A stretch of 64,000 bases of DNA, from positions 1,488,001-1,552,000 of the forward strand of contig NZ_CP011663.1 in NCBI RefSeq assembly GCF_001020205.1, written 5' to 3'. Under the pieces are notes generated by a model that saw only the letters and a program-made list of their open reading frames with translations, did no database searches and was not told the DNA's origin. The DNA comes from Clostridium sporogenes. Lineage in GTDB: Bacteria; Bacillota; Clostridia; Clostridiales; Clostridiaceae. The translations under genes were made by a program, and so were the position numbers. Below, in pieces: positions 52,084 through 61,546 of this stretch. Within the stretch, counting starts at the first letter, position 1. Each line of letters opens with the position of its first letter.

Positions 52084-52815
52084 TTGAATAATGTGTGTGG
52101 AATAGAAAATTGTAAATGGGGAAAAAGAGCCTTGAGTATTGACAATTTAAAGATTATTAAAGAAAATGTTATATTTAAAGATTTGGATTTAGAAAAATTA
52201 GAAGGAATATTTTCTAATGTAAGTTATAGTATTAAATGCTTTAAAAAAGGAGAATGTATATTCAGTGAATTAAATAAAAATAAATATATTGGTATAATAT
52301 TAAAAGGTGAAATGCAGGCTAAAAAATATCATTATTCAGGAAAAGAAATAATTCTAAATAAAATGAAAAAGGGAGATGTGATTGGCATTTCATCTCTAGG
52401 AAATAGACAAGATTTCTTTCCCACAGAGATTATAGCTGTAAAAGATAGCAGGGTGTTAATTATAGAAAACAAGGAATATATAAACATATTAAAGAGTGAT
52501 ACTATGTTGTTAGATAATTATTTTACCTATGTAAGCGAAAAAATATATTTTTTAAACAAGAGGATAGAAGGATTTACTTCAGAAAATGCTCTAGAAAGAT
52601 TAGTGTGCTTTTTAGAAAGCGAAAAGATTAGAGGATATAATAAAGATAAGATAAAGGTGGAATTTACAAAAGAAGAGTTGTGCAAATATTTATCTATAAG
52701 TAGAGCTAGTTTATATAGAGCATTAAAAAAATTAAAAGATACTAGAAAAATAACTTGTTATAGTAGTACAATAATAATAAATTCTGATGAGGATTTTAGA
52801 GAAATTTTAAATTAA
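52084..52815 (+). CDS. Crp/Fnr-family regulator with N-terminal cysteine motif
   Basis: About 243 residues. The start is taken as TTG at 52084, with AGGAG ten bases before; TTG at 52048 is in frame but has no site. The N-terminus carries CGIENCKWGKRAL, a two-cysteine motif before the effector beta-roll (about 35-145), which may hold an Fe-S cluster or metal. The C-terminal helix-turn-helix is EELCKYLSISRASLYRALKKLK. It is divergent from the ATPase/binding-protein/GTPase trio and upstream of a NitT-type ABC operon, so it probably controls one or both. Confidence 0.83.
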   Translation: MNNVCGIENCKWGKRALSIDNLKIIKENVIFKDLDLEKLEGIFSNVSYSIKCFKKGECIFSELNKNKYIGIILKGEMQAKKYHYSGKEIILNKMKKGDVIGISSLGNRQDFFPTEIIAVKDSRVLIIENKEYINILKSDTMLLDNYFTYVSEKIYFLNKRIEGFTSENALERLVCFLESEKIRGYNKDKIKVEFTKEELCKYLSISRASLYRALKKLKDTRKITCYSSTIIINSDEDFREILN

Positions 52816-52857
52816 TTCTGTTAAGTATAACAAAGATTATATAATAAAGATAAAGGT

Positions 52858-52895
52858 TCTGAACTAGGGAAAATCTAATTCAGCTTTTATATAGG
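52858..52895 (+). terminator. Weak terminator or operator after the Crp gene
   Basis: CTGAACTAG and CTAATTCAG pair with one mismatch around GGAAAAT, then CTTTTAT. It may instead be a palindromic site for the regulator. Confidence 0.4.
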
Positions 52896-52943
52896 ATTAA
52901 AAAATTAAAAACTTATTAATATTTATACAAGGAGGTTATATAT

Positions 52944-53951
52944 ATGAAAAAGAGAATCGGTACATTATTAATGGCTTTTCTTTTAGTTTTTTCAGCTTTA
53001 TTTGTGGTAGGTTGTTCAAATAAGGAGGAAAAGAAGGAGAGTACAAATACTACACAGGAAAATAATAAAAAAGAAAAGATTAAAATAGCCACTTTAAAAG
53101 GACCTACTGGTATGGGCATGGTTAAACTTATGGAAGAAAATAAAGAGGATTATGATATTTCTTTATTTGATGCTCCAGATCAAATAGTTTCTAAGGTAGT
53201 AAATGGAGAAGTAGATGCAGCAGCAGTACCATCTAATTTGGCTTCCGTTTTATATAATAAAACAAAGGGGCAGGTCCAAATAGTTGGAGTAAACACTTTA
53301 GGAGTTTTATATATTGTAGAAAACGGGGATACTGTAAAAAATATAAAAGATTTAAAGGGTAAAACTATTTATGCTACTGGAAAGGGAGCTACTCCAGAAT
53401 TTATTTTGAATTATATATTAAAGAAAAATGGATTAGATCCAGATAAGGATGTAAAAATAGAATATAAGGCTCAGCACAATGATTTAGCAACTTTGGTATC
53501 TTCAAAAAAGGCAAAAATAGCAGTGCTTCCAGAACCTTTTGTAACAATATCGAAAACTAAAAATAAGGATTTAAAAGTACAGCTAGACTTAACAAAGGAA
53601 TGGGAAAAAGTATCTGGAGAGGGAAAATTAACTATGGGAGCCTTAGTATTTAAAAAGGATTCCATAGATAAAAGAGGAAAAGATGTAGAAAACTTTATAA
53701 GTAATTATAAAAACTCTGTAGAGTTTGTAAACAACAACAAGGAAGAAGCTAGCAAGCTCATGGAGAAAAACGGAATAGTTCCAAAGGCAAAAATAGCAGA
53801 GATTGCTATTCCAAAATGCAATATAGTATTTATGGATTCTAAAGATTCAAAGGATTCTCTAGAAAAATTTTATAATATTTTAAAAGAAAATGATCCAAAA
53901 TCCATTGGAGGAAAACTACCTGATGAAAATTTCTATTACAAAGGAAAATAA
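52944..53951 (+). CDS. NitT/TauT-type ABC binding lipoprotein
   Basis: 335 residues. Lipobox VVGC (Cys about 24), a charged linker, then an SsuA/NMT1-like fold with IKIATLKGPTGMGMVKLMEEN, DAPDQIVSKVVNGEVDAAAVPSNLASVLYNK, LKGKTIYATGKGATPEFILNYILKKNGLDPDKDV and PEPFVTISK. The family imports nitrate, sulfonates, thiamine precursors or metal oxyanions. AAGGAGG precedes the ATG. The permease gene overlaps its end by 29 bases. Confidence 0.9.
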   Translation: MKKRIGTLLMAFLLVFSALFVVGCSNKEEKKESTNTTQENNKKEKIKIATLKGPTGMGMVKLMEENKEDYDISLFDAPDQIVSKVVNGEVDAAAVPSNLASVLYNKTKGQVQIVGVNTLGVLYIVENGDTVKNIKDLKGKTIYATGKGATPEFILNYILKKNGLDPDKDVKIEYKAQHNDLATLVSSKKAKIAVLPEPFVTISKTKNKDLKVQLDLTKEWEKVSGEGKLTMGALVFKKDSIDKRGKDVENFISNYKNSVEFVNNNKEEASKLMEKNGIVPKAKIAEIAIPKCNIVFMDSKDSKDSLEKFYNILKENDPKSIGGKLPDENFYYKGK

Positions 53952-54684
53952 GACAATTTCAAGATTAGTTAGAAAAACTTTAATAATAATATTTTGGGTT
54001 TTTATATGGGAGCTTAGCTCCCTTTTTATAAATAATGAAATATTACTTCCATCCCCTAAAAAAGTATTTGAAACCTTAATTATTCTTGGAACTAAGAAAT
54101 ATTTTTGGATAAGTGTACTTGAAAGTATACTAAGAGTCATTATAGGAATTCTTATATCTATAGCATTAGGAATTAGTTTAGGTATAATTGCAGGTATAAA
54201 TGTTTTTATGGAGGAATTATTAGAACCTTTAGTAGTAACTATAAAGGCAACACCTGTTATGTCAATCATAATAATAGCTTTAGTATGGTTTAAATCTTCT
54301 AATGTAGCTATATTTACTAGTATACTTATGTGTTTCCCTATAATATATACTAATGTTTTATCAGGAATAAAGTCTGTGGATAAAAATTTATTAGAAATGG
54401 CTAATTTATATAAGGTTAAGAATAAGTATATATTAACAAACATTTATATTCCTTCTACTAAGCCTTATATTATATCCGGAATACTTATGTGTTTAGGTAT
54501 AGGATGGAAAGTTTCTGTGGCATCAGAGATTTTAAGTACTCCTAAGTATTCTATAGGGCTAAATCTTCTAAATGCTAAAGCTACCTTAGCTACAGAGGAA
54601 CTATTTGCTTGGACTATAGTGGTGGTTTTACTTAGCCTTATATTTGAAAAAATATTTAAATATTATGTTAAAAAAGTATTTTAA
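53923..54684 (+). CDS. NitT/TauT-type ABC permease
   Basis: 253 residues, six hydrophobic helices. SsuC-like marks: LLPSPKKVFETLIIL, LESILRVIIGILISIALGISLGIIAG, VTIKATPVMSIIIIALVWF, the EAA loop EMANLYKVKNKYILTNIYIPS, and GWKVSVASEILSTP. The ATG at 53923 is used because TTGGAGG lies eleven bases before; an in-frame ATG-less codon at 53890 is upstream of it. Confidence 0.9.
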   Translation: MKISITKENKTISRLVRKTLIIIFWVFIWELSSLFINNEILLPSPKKVFETLIILGTKKYFWISVLESILRVIIGILISIALGISLGIIAGINVFMEELLEPLVVTIKATPVMSIIIIALVWFKSSNVAIFTSILMCFPIIYTNVLSGIKSVDKNLLEMANLYKVKNKYILTNIYIPSTKPYIISGILMCLGIGWKVSVASEILSTPKYSIGLNLLNAKATLATEELFAWTIVVVLLSLIFEKIFKYYVKKVF

Positions 54685-54837
54685 ACAAAAAGGTATTGTA
54701 TACCTATAATATCAATGTTAATATATTTATTTTACATTAAAGTAATACATATGAGAATTTTTAAGGGAGGTAATCTAAAATTAAGAATTACTTAATATAG
54801 AGATAAAATTATGAAAAAACATGAGGTAGTATATGAA

Positions 54838-55437
54838 ATGCAATTTATAAATGCTTGTAAAGCTTATGAAGATAAAATAATTTTCAAAGATTTAAATTTA
54901 AACTTTGAAAAAAATAAAATAACTGCTCTGTTGGCTCCTTCAGGCTATGGTAAAACAACTCTGTTGAATATTATAGCAGGCTTGGAGTCTTTAGATAGTG
55001 GAAATCTTATTATGGAAACTCAGAGTATATCTTATATGTTTCAGGAAGATAGACTATTAACTTGGCTTACCGTTTATGAGAATATAGCCTTTGTATTGAA
55101 GTCTAATACTGTTAAATGTAAAATAGGAAATATTATAGATACATATTTAGATTTAGTTAACTTAAAAGAATATAAAGACTATACTTTAGATAAGTTAAGT
55201 GGAGGTATGAAAAGAAGAGTGGCTTTAGCTAGAGCTTTTGCTTATAAAAGTGAAGTCCTTATTATGGATGAACCTTTTAAAGGTCTTGATTTATCCCTTA
55301 AAAGAGAAATTATATCAGGTTTTCTAAAACTTTGGGAAAAAGATAAAAGAACGGTTATAGTAGTTACTCATGATATAAAGGAAGCTAAACTTCTAGCACA
55401 TAATACTTATTTTCTAGAGAAATATAGTAAATTATAG
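54838..55437 (+). CDS. NitT/TauT-type ABC ATPase, short
   Basis: About 199 residues, shorter than the usual 230-260 for SsuB/TauB proteins, mainly by loss of the C-terminal extension. Walker A APSGYGKTT (Ala and Tyr replace the common Gly and Cys), Q-loop FQEDRLLTWLTV, signature LSGGMKRRVALARAFAY, Walker B VLIMDEPFKGLD and H-loop VVTHDI. The ATG at 54838 has GAGGT upstream; ATG at 54811 is in frame without a good site. Complete catalytic motifs suggest it is functional. Confidence 0.85.
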   Translation: MQFINACKAYEDKIIFKDLNLNFEKNKITALLAPSGYGKTTLLNIIAGLESLDSGNLIMETQSISYMFQEDRLLTWLTVYENIAFVLKSNTVKCKIGNIIDTYLDLVNLKEYKDYTLDKLSGGMKRRVALARAFAYKSEVLIMDEPFKGLDLSLKREIISGFLKLWEKDKRTVIVVTHDIKEAKLLAHNTYFLEKYSKL

Positions 55438-55440
55438 ATT

Positions 55441-55475
55441 AAGCAAAGATTTTTATGTCTTTGCTTTTATATTTT
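55441..55475 (+). terminator. Terminator of the NitT/TauT operon
   Basis: AAGCAAAGA / TCTTTGCTT with an 8-base loop, then TTATATTTTT. Confidence 0.8.
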
Positions 55476-55616
55476 TATAAGAATTTTATTGTGATATAAT
55501 TATTTATACTAATATTTTGAGAGATTTTATCAAAAAATAGTTTGTTTTTATAAATGTATGTATTTATAAAAAATTTTAAGGTAAAAAACTAAACTTTAGA
55601 AATTAGGAGATTTAAA

Positions 55617-58127
55617 GTGAGGATTTTATTTAAATTCATGTTTAAAAATATATCAGAGAAAAAATTAAGGTCATTGCTTATAATAATATCTATTATGGTA
55701 GCTACAGCTATGAGTTTTGCATCTATGGGAATATCCAAATCCTATGCTAGTATGGTTTTGGAAAGAATGAAATCAAAGGTGGGAGAAGCGGATCTAGTTA
55801 TAAGTAGCAAAAAAGATAGTATTAATCCATTTTTAGATGAAGAGAAGCTAAATAATAATACAAAAGAAGAAAATGCTGTACATATATTAGATGCTGAAGG
55901 AAGTTACAAAAATCAAGATGATATTTTAAAAGTAAATATAAAGGCAACAGATATAAAAGAATTAAATTTTATAAATCAAATAGTTTTAAGCAAAGAAAGT
56001 AAAGGATATGATTTAAATAAAGTAAAGAATAACCAAGTTATAATATCTAAGAAACTAAAGGATAAATTAGGCTTAAATATAGGTAGCCTTTTTAAGGTGA
56101 AAATTAATAAAAAGGAAGTAAATTTAAAAGTAGCAGCTGTGGCTGTAAATAAAGGAATATTTTCAGAAAGTTTAGGAGAAATGAATTTAGTTATGGATAG
56201 ACAGGGATTATATAAAGAATTAGGCATAAATCCTTCTATAACTACAGTTTTAGTTAAAGTCAAGGGAAATAGCACTATAGAACAAGTTAAAGAAAAGTAT
56301 GAAAAAAATTTTGAAAATTATAAAATTTCAGAAACCATAAGCAAAGAAGATTTAGATAACAGAGTAAAACAATTTACTATACCATTTTATGTAATGCTTA
56401 TAGTTGTTATTTTAATGGCAGCTTTTATAATATCTTCTGCTTATAAAGTCATTGTTTTAGAAAGAATGGCTGTTATAGGAACTTTTAGAAGTATAGGAGC
56501 TACTAGAGTGTCTACAGATTTGATACTTTTAATGGAAAGTTTATTATATGGGATAATAGGTGGAATATTAGGAGATATTTTAGGAATACCTATACTTAAT
56601 TATATGGCTGATTCTTCAAATATGTTTAAAAATTATGGTGTAGAAACCATTGTGGTTATTGATAAAATTAATTTCCTTTGGGCCTTTTTATTAGCAATAT
56701 TTCTTTGCATTATAGGTTCTATAGTGCCTATAATAAAGGCTTCTAAAATTTCTTTAAAGGATATCATCTTTGGAACTTTTAGTGAAAATTCTAGTAGGAA
56801 TATTTTAAGTTTTATTTTGGGAGTGACACTTTTCATAGTACCCTATATCTATATTAAAAAATTCAAATGGACAGGAAACTTTTTATTTTCTATATTGGCA
56901 GCTTTCTCTGTTTTCTTGTCTATGATTTTTATAATACCCTATGTTATGAAGTTATTTTGTTATATATTTAAAGAAGTTTATAGAGTTATATTTGGAAATG
57001 AGGGAGCTATAGCCTTGGATAATATAGGAAAGTCTAAGGTTCTTATTAACAATGGTATTCTATTATCTAGTACATTGGCGGCAGTGGTAGTAATATATAT
57101 AGCTTCTAGTAGTGTAAGTGGATTAATAACAAAGGGTTATTCTAAAATGAACTATGATTTAAAAATAGAACAATGGAAAGATAAAGACATGATAAATAAA
57201 TTAAAGGATATAGAGTATATAAAAGATTTTCAGGAAGAATTTATATTAAATGAAGTAGAAGTAAAAAATAAAGATTTTAAAATAAGACAAATTCAAGGTA
57301 TAGAAAGTAATAAATATTTAGATTTTTATAAAGACGTAAATATATACGATTATAAAAATAATAAAAAAGAATATATACTGAAAAAATTAGACAAAGGAAG
57401 AAACATAATAATAAGTGATATATTAGAAAAAAGACAAAAATTTAAAATAGGAGATAAAATAAGTTTAAAATTAGAAGACCAGTATAAAGAATATACTATA
57501 GTAGGTTTCGCAGAGTCAGAGTTTATAAGTAATGGACAAATAGCTTTGGTTTCTTCTGAAATTATTAAAAAAGATATGAATATCCAAATAGGTAATTTTA
57601 TAAAGGTTAAGACTAGAAAAAATAACAATGAGTTAGATAAGAAATTAAGAGAGGATTTAGAAAAATATAATGTAGTTATTACTAAAAAATCAGATGATTT
57701 AAAAACAGATTTAGAAGTAAATAAGGGGCTTATGAACTCTTTGGAAAGCTTTTCTTTAATGTCTTTAATTATAGGAAGTTTAGGTATGATGAATAATCTT
57801 ATGGTTAGTTTTATATATCGAAAAAGGGAGTTTGCTGTATTAGCATCAGTTGGTATGAGTAAGCTTAAAAGAGGAAAGCTTTTGTTTATAGAGGGGATTA
57901 CCCTAGGCGTTTTTGGAGGAATTTTAGGAGTATTGGAAGGAGTATATATTTCTATGTTTTTAGGAGAAATAACTTATTCTTTAGATTCTTATATAATTAC
58001 AACGATCCCTTTAAAACTTATAATATTATTAGGCTTTCTGGCGGTAGTTTTAGTGATTGTAGCTTCCTTTGTTCCAATTTTTAAATCTTCTAATATGTCT
58101 ATAGTAGAAGAAATTAAATATGAGTAA
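55617..58127 (+). CDS. FtsX-family ABC permease, MacB/LolCE-like
   Basis: 836 residues with the duplicated FtsX layout. A first helix after the basic N-terminus, an extracellular MacB-type region (about 50-250), three or four helices (about 258-375), further helices, a second extracellular region (about 515-690), then a last three-helix FtsX unit (about 700-836, SLESFSLMSLIIGSLGMMNNLMVSFIYRKREFAVLASVGMSK). The start is GTG at 55617 with AGGAGAT. The ATPase follows 174 bases downstream. Substrates of this group are antimicrobial peptides or lipoproteins; which one is unknown, and no adjacent two-component system is present. Confidence 0.9.
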   Translation: MRILFKFMFKNISEKKLRSLLIIISIMVATAMSFASMGISKSYASMVLERMKSKVGEADLVISSKKDSINPFLDEEKLNNNTKEENAVHILDAEGSYKNQDDILKVNIKATDIKELNFINQIVLSKESKGYDLNKVKNNQVIISKKLKDKLGLNIGSLFKVKINKKEVNLKVAAVAVNKGIFSESLGEMNLVMDRQGLYKELGINPSITTVLVKVKGNSTIEQVKEKYEKNFENYKISETISKEDLDNRVKQFTIPFYVMLIVVILMAAFIISSAYKVIVLERMAVIGTFRSIGATRVSTDLILLMESLLYGIIGGILGDILGIPILNYMADSSNMFKNYGVETIVVIDKINFLWAFLLAIFLCIIGSIVPIIKASKISLKDIIFGTFSENSSRNILSFILGVTLFIVPYIYIKKFKWTGNFLFSILAAFSVFLSMIFIIPYVMKLFCYIFKEVYRVIFGNEGAIALDNIGKSKVLINNGILLSSTLAAVVVIYIASSSVSGLITKGYSKMNYDLKIEQWKDKDMINKLKDIEYIKDFQEEFILNEVEVKNKDFKIRQIQGIESNKYLDFYKDVNIYDYKNNKKEYILKKLDKGRNIIISDILEKRQKFKIGDKISLKLEDQYKEYTIVGFAESEFISNGQIALVSSEIIKKDMNIQIGNFIKVKTRKNNNELDKKLREDLEKYNVVITKKSDDLKTDLEVNKGLMNSLESFSLMSLIIGSLGMMNNLMVSFIYRKREFAVLASVGMSKLKRGKLLFIEGITLGVFGGILGVLEGVYISMFLGEITYSLDSYIITTIPLKLIILLGFLAVVLVIVASFVPIFKSSNMSIVEEIKYE

Positions 58128-58301
58128 TTATGAACTTAAATTAAATGTACTAGTAAATTTCAAATATTGTACAACATATTATATGTATTCATGGGTAAGC
58201 TATATTACATTTAATTGTTTATATCTTATGGTATAGATTTTTATTAAAAAATCAATGTTAACAGTTATAGGACATAAGGAGTTTTTGTTAGGTGGTGTAG
58301 T

Positions 58302-58994
58302 TTGGTGGAAAAAGTAATAGAGATAAAAAAGTTACATAAAAGTTTTAAAGTAGGAAAGGAAGAGGTAAATGTACTTAAAAATATAAATTTAGATATATAT
58401 AAAGGTAAATTTCTATCTATAATGGGGCCTTCTGGTTGTGGCAAAAGCACTCTTTTATATTTATTAGGAGGCCTAGATAAGCCTACTTCAGGTAATATAT
58501 ATATAAATAATAAAGAAATATCAAAATTAAGTGATAGAGATATAAGTAAAGTTAGAAGAAGAGAATTGGGATTTGTATTTCAATTTTATAATTTAGTACA
58601 AAATTTATCTGTAGAGGATAATATACTGCTACCTATTTTATTGGATGGAGGAAAACCTAAAAAATATGAAAAACAGTTAAAAGAAATCTTAGATATAATA
58701 AAAATGAATCATAAGAGAAAAGCTATACCAAGAGAACTGTCAGGAGGGCAGCAGCAAAGGGTAGCTATAGCTAGAGCATTAATCCATAATCCATATTTAA
58801 TTTTAGCAGATGAACCTATAGGAAATTTAGATTCTAAAACGGGAACGGAAATAATGAAATTATTTAAAGAAATAAATAGAGAAAAAGGATTAACTATAGT
58901 AAATGTTACTCATTCTAGAGAGTCAGCAGAGTATGGTACAGACCTTGTAAATCTAAAAGATGGAGAAATAATAAAACATGAAAAGTTAATATGA
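58302..58994 (+). CDS. LolD/MacB-type ABC ATPase
   Basis: 230 residues. Walker A GPSGCGKST, Q-loop VFQFYNLVQNLSVEDN, signature LSGGQQQRVAIARAL, Walker B LILADEPIGNLD and H-loop NVTHS. The start is ambiguous: TTG at 58302 and GTG at 58305 both fit an AGGTGG site. It lies on the same strand behind the FtsX permease, without a clear terminator between. Confidence 0.94.
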   Translation: MVEKVIEIKKLHKSFKVGKEEVNVLKNINLDIYKGKFLSIMGPSGCGKSTLLYLLGGLDKPTSGNIYINNKEISKLSDRDISKVRRRELGFVFQFYNLVQNLSVEDNILLPILLDGGKPKKYEKQLKEILDIIKMNHKRKAIPRELSGGQQQRVAIARALIHNPYLILADEPIGNLDSKTGTEIMKLFKEINREKGLTIVNVTHSRESAEYGTDLVNLKDGEIIKHEKLI

Positions 58995-59120
58995 TTATAT
59001 TTATTCTAGATAAATGGCATTTGATAATAATAAGAAACAATGATAATATATAAATAGCAAATGACAATAATAGAATTTAACAACTTGTATGAAATAAAGA
59101 ACTATAAGGGAGGAATAAAA

Positions 59121-59276
59121 ATGAAAATAGTATGTACCAGTAAGGAAAATAATATTAGTGTACATTTTGATTATTGTGAGGGATTTATAATTTATGAGGT
59201 AGAAAAGGGAAAGATTTTAAAGGAAGATTTTAAACTTAGGGGAAATTTATATGGGAAAACAATTGGATTATTTTAA
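59121..59276 (+). CDS. Half-length dinitrogenase FeMo-cofactor (NifX/NafY)-like protein
   Basis: 51 residues: MKIVCTSKENNISVHFDYCEGFIIYEVEKGKILKEDF... This matches the first half of the dinitrogenase iron-molybdenum cofactor family, which is normally 100-120 residues. A GGGAGG site supports translation. Its 3' end overlaps the following Fur gene by 26 bases, so the missing C-terminal half cannot be recovered by a simple frameshift. Either it is a truncated remnant kept as a leader, or a true mini-protein. Linkage with DUF134, which often accompanies this family, supports the identification. Confidence 0.6.
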   Translation: MKIVCTSKENNISVHFDYCEGFIIYEVEKGKILKEDFKLRGNLYGKTIGLF

Positions 59277-59724
59277 AAATTTAATTGAAGAAAAAGGTTA
59301 TAAATTTACAGTTCAAAAGAAAATAATATTAAAAGTCTTAATAGACAGCTCTATTCATTTAAATGCGGAAGAAATATATAATAAAATCAAAAAAGATAAT
59401 ATAGGAATTGCTACGGTTTATAGAAACTTAAAAATTTTTGAAAAACTTGGCATAGTTAAAGATTTAAATATTAACGGTGTAAATTACTACGAAATGAAAA
59501 TATTTAGTGGAAAACCCTTGCATATACATTTTAAATGTTTAAAATGTAATAGTATAATAGATATTGATAATAGTAAATTAGATTTAGAATATTTAAAATT
59601 AAGTAGATTTATGGAACATAGTGAAGACTTAGAAATTCATGATGCTAATATATTATTTTTAGGGTTATGTAGTAAATGCAAGGAGGAAGAAAAATGCCAA
59701 GACCAACAAAGTTTAGAAGAGTAG
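59251..59724 (+). CDS. Fur-family metalloregulator
   Basis: 157 residues. Winged helix (about 10-82, ATVYRNLKIFEKLGIVKDL), hinge and C-terminal dimer domain. The HIHFKCLKC motif (Cys96, Cys99) with CSKC (Cys140, Cys143) gives the four-Cys structural zinc site usual in Fur, Zur and PerR proteins. Which subgroup it belongs to is not certain. AGGGGA precedes the ATG. It overlaps the gene before it by 26 bases and the gene after by 31, an unusually compact arrangement that implies coupled translation. Confidence 0.9.
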   Translation: MGKQLDYFKNLIEEKGYKFTVQKKIILKVLIDSSIHLNAEEIYNKIKKDNIGIATVYRNLKIFEKLGIVKDLNINGVNYYEMKIFSGKPLHIHFKCLKCNSIIDIDNSKLDLEYLKLSRFMEHSEDLEIHDANILFLGLCSKCKEEEKCQDQQSLEE

Positions 59725-60167
59725 AATTTTTCCCAGAAAATAATTATTTTGTACCCTGGGGAAAACCTAAATGTGAAATACATGAGGTAGTATTAAAAGT
59801 TGAAGAATTAGAGGCTATGAGGCTTAAGGATATAGAAGAATTAAACCAAGAACAATGTGCGGAAAGAATGGAAATATCTCGTCAAACCTTTCAAAATATA
59901 ATAGATAGCGCTAGAAAAAAAGTAGCTATAGCTTTAACAGAAGGAAAGGCAATAAAAATAAGTGGGGGGCATTATACTACCAAGCTTTGTAAATTAAAAT
60001 GTATGGATTGTGGAGATGTTTATGAAATAAATTATGAACAGGATAGACATATATGTCCTAATTGTGGTTCAGAAAAAGTAATATGTAACAAGAGAGCTGA
60101 TTTTTGTAGAAGATGGTGTAAAGGACAAAATAGGAAAGATAAATATGAGAAAAGTGAAAATAAATAA
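59694..60167 (+). CDS. DUF134 HTH protein
   Basis: 157 residues. It begins MPRPTKFRRVEFFPENNYFVPWG, the DUF134 signature, followed by a sigma-70-region-4-like helix-turn-helix (LNQEQCAERMEISRQTFQNIIDSARKK). It ends in a zinc-ribbon-like part (CKLKCMDCGDVYEI and CPNCGSEKVIC) plus CRRWC. The ATG at 59694 has AAGGAGG inside the Fur gene. DUF134 proteins are often found with NifX/NafY-like genes, as here. A DNA-binding regulator is likely from the fold; its target is unknown. Confidence 0.88.
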   Translation: MPRPTKFRRVEFFPENNYFVPWGKPKCEIHEVVLKVEELEAMRLKDIEELNQEQCAERMEISRQTFQNIIDSARKKVAIALTEGKAIKISGGHYTTKLCKLKCMDCGDVYEINYEQDRHICPNCGSEKVICNKRADFCRRWCKGQNRKDKYEKSENK

Positions 60168-60177
60168 TATTGAAGTA

Positions 60178-60215
60178 AGGATTAGCATTGAATTTTTAGT
60201 GTTAATCCTATTTTT
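60178..60215 (+). terminator. Terminator of the Fur/DUF134 operon
   Basis: AGGATTAGCA pairs with TGTTAATCCT (one wobble), then ATTTTTATTT. Confidence 0.75.
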
Positions 60216-60274
60216 ATTTAATTTATACTTCACTTGTAAGATCAAAAAATCATATAATGCTATGAGGTGATTTT

Positions 60275-61546
60275 ATGAGAGTTTTAAAAAAAGGTGATAG
60301 GGGATCAGATGTTAAAAAGATTCAGGCAGTGCTTCAAAAGATAGGGTATGATGTAGGTTCTATAGATGGAATATTTGGTAGTAAGACAGAGGATGCAGTT
60401 AAAAGATTTCAACTGAATAATAGGTTAGCAGTGGATGGAATTATAGGACCTAGGACTTATGAGGTATTAAATAAGTTTATATTAGGCTATAATACTTATA
60501 CTATAAAGCCTGGGGATACTTTGTATAATATAGCTAAAAGACATTATACAACTGTAGCTAAAATAATAACTGCTAATCCTAACATAGAACCTAACAATCT
60601 TATTATAGGTGAGAAGATAATAGTTCCTGTAGGTATTGATATAGTAGATACTAATGTTGATTATACTTATGGAATTATGGAAAAAGATATAATGGCTTTG
60701 AAAGCAAGATATCCTTTTATACAGATAGGTATTGCAGGAAAAAGTGTTTTAGGAAAGAATTTGTATTATATCAAACTAGGTAGTGGACCTAATGAAGTAT
60801 TTTATAATGGAGCTCATCATGCATTAGAGTGGATAACTACACCATTGCTTATGAAGTTTATTGAAGATTTTTCTAAAGCTTATAGTGAGGATAGTGAAAT
60901 AAAAGGCTATAATATAAGAGATATTTGGAATAGGAGTAGTATTTATATAATGCCAATGGTAAATCCAGATGGTGTAGATTTAGTTATAAATGGACTTCAA
61001 AGGAATAATCCTTATTATAATGACTTAATAAAATGGAATATGGGAAGTACAGATTTTTCAAAGAACTGGCAAGCTAATATAAAAGGAGTAGATTTAAATC
61101 ATAATTATAATGCTTCTTGGTATGAATCTAAAATTGCAGAAGAATCCTATGGTGTTTACGGTCCGGGACCTACTAGATATGGTGGACCATATCCTGAATC
61201 AGAACCTGAAAGTAGAAACGTCGCAGATTTTACAAGAAGACATAACTTTAGATTAATACTAGCTTACCATAGTCAGGGGGAAGTTATATTTTGGACCTAT
61301 AGAGATATAATTCCACCAGGTGCAAGAGAAATTGGAGAATTATTTTCAAAAGTAAGTGGTTATGAACTTTCAGAGCCCTATGGCATAGCATCTTATGCAG
61401 GTTATAAGGATTGGTTTATATCAGAGTATAGAAGGCCAGGGTTTACTATAGAAGTAGGAAAAGGAACTAATCCTTTGCCTTTAAGTCAATTTGATGAAAT
61501 ATATAAAGATAATATAGAAATACTTTTATTAGCTCCTATTGTTTAA
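60275..61546 (+). CDS. M14 peptidoglycan peptidase with PG-binding and LysM domains
   Basis: 423 residues without a signal peptide. A peptidoglycan-binding-1 domain (about 8-66) and one LysM (about 73-118, TYTIKPGDTLYNIAKRHYTTVAKIITANPNI) precede an M14 metallopeptidase (about 130-423). The zinc HxxE is His182-Glu185 in HHALEW, the third ligand is in LAYHSQGE (about 331), and the catalytic Glu is in FTIEVGKG. This matches gamma-D-glutamyl-(L)-meso-diaminopimelate peptidase I (ENP1) of spore formers, which acts on cell-wall peptides during sporulation. The ribosome site is GAGGTG. The lack of an export signal fits a mother-cell role. Confidence 0.92.
   Translation: MRVLKKGDRGSDVKKIQAVLQKIGYDVGSIDGIFGSKTEDAVKRFQLNNRLAVDGIIGPRTYEVLNKFILGYNTYTIKPGDTLYNIAKRHYTTVAKIITANPNIEPNNLIIGEKIIVPVGIDIVDTNVDYTYGIMEKDIMALKARYPFIQIGIAGKSVLGKNLYYIKLGSGPNEVFYNGAHHALEWITTPLLMKFIEDFSKAYSEDSEIKGYNIRDIWNRSSIYIMPMVNPDGVDLVINGLQRNNPYYNDLIKWNMGSTDFSKNWQANIKGVDLNHNYNASWYESKIAEESYGVYGPGPTRYGGPYPESEPESRNVADFTRRHNFRLILAYHSQGEVIFWTYRDIIPPGAREIGELFSKVSGYELSEPYGIASYAGYKDWFISEYRRPGFTIEVGKGTNPLPLSQFDEIYKDNIEILLLAPIV

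Noticed and set aside
55976..56275. Minus-strand ORFs inside large genes, such as this one within the FtsX permease
   Set aside because: They run antisense to well-supported coding regions and lack ribosome sites and recognisable domains.
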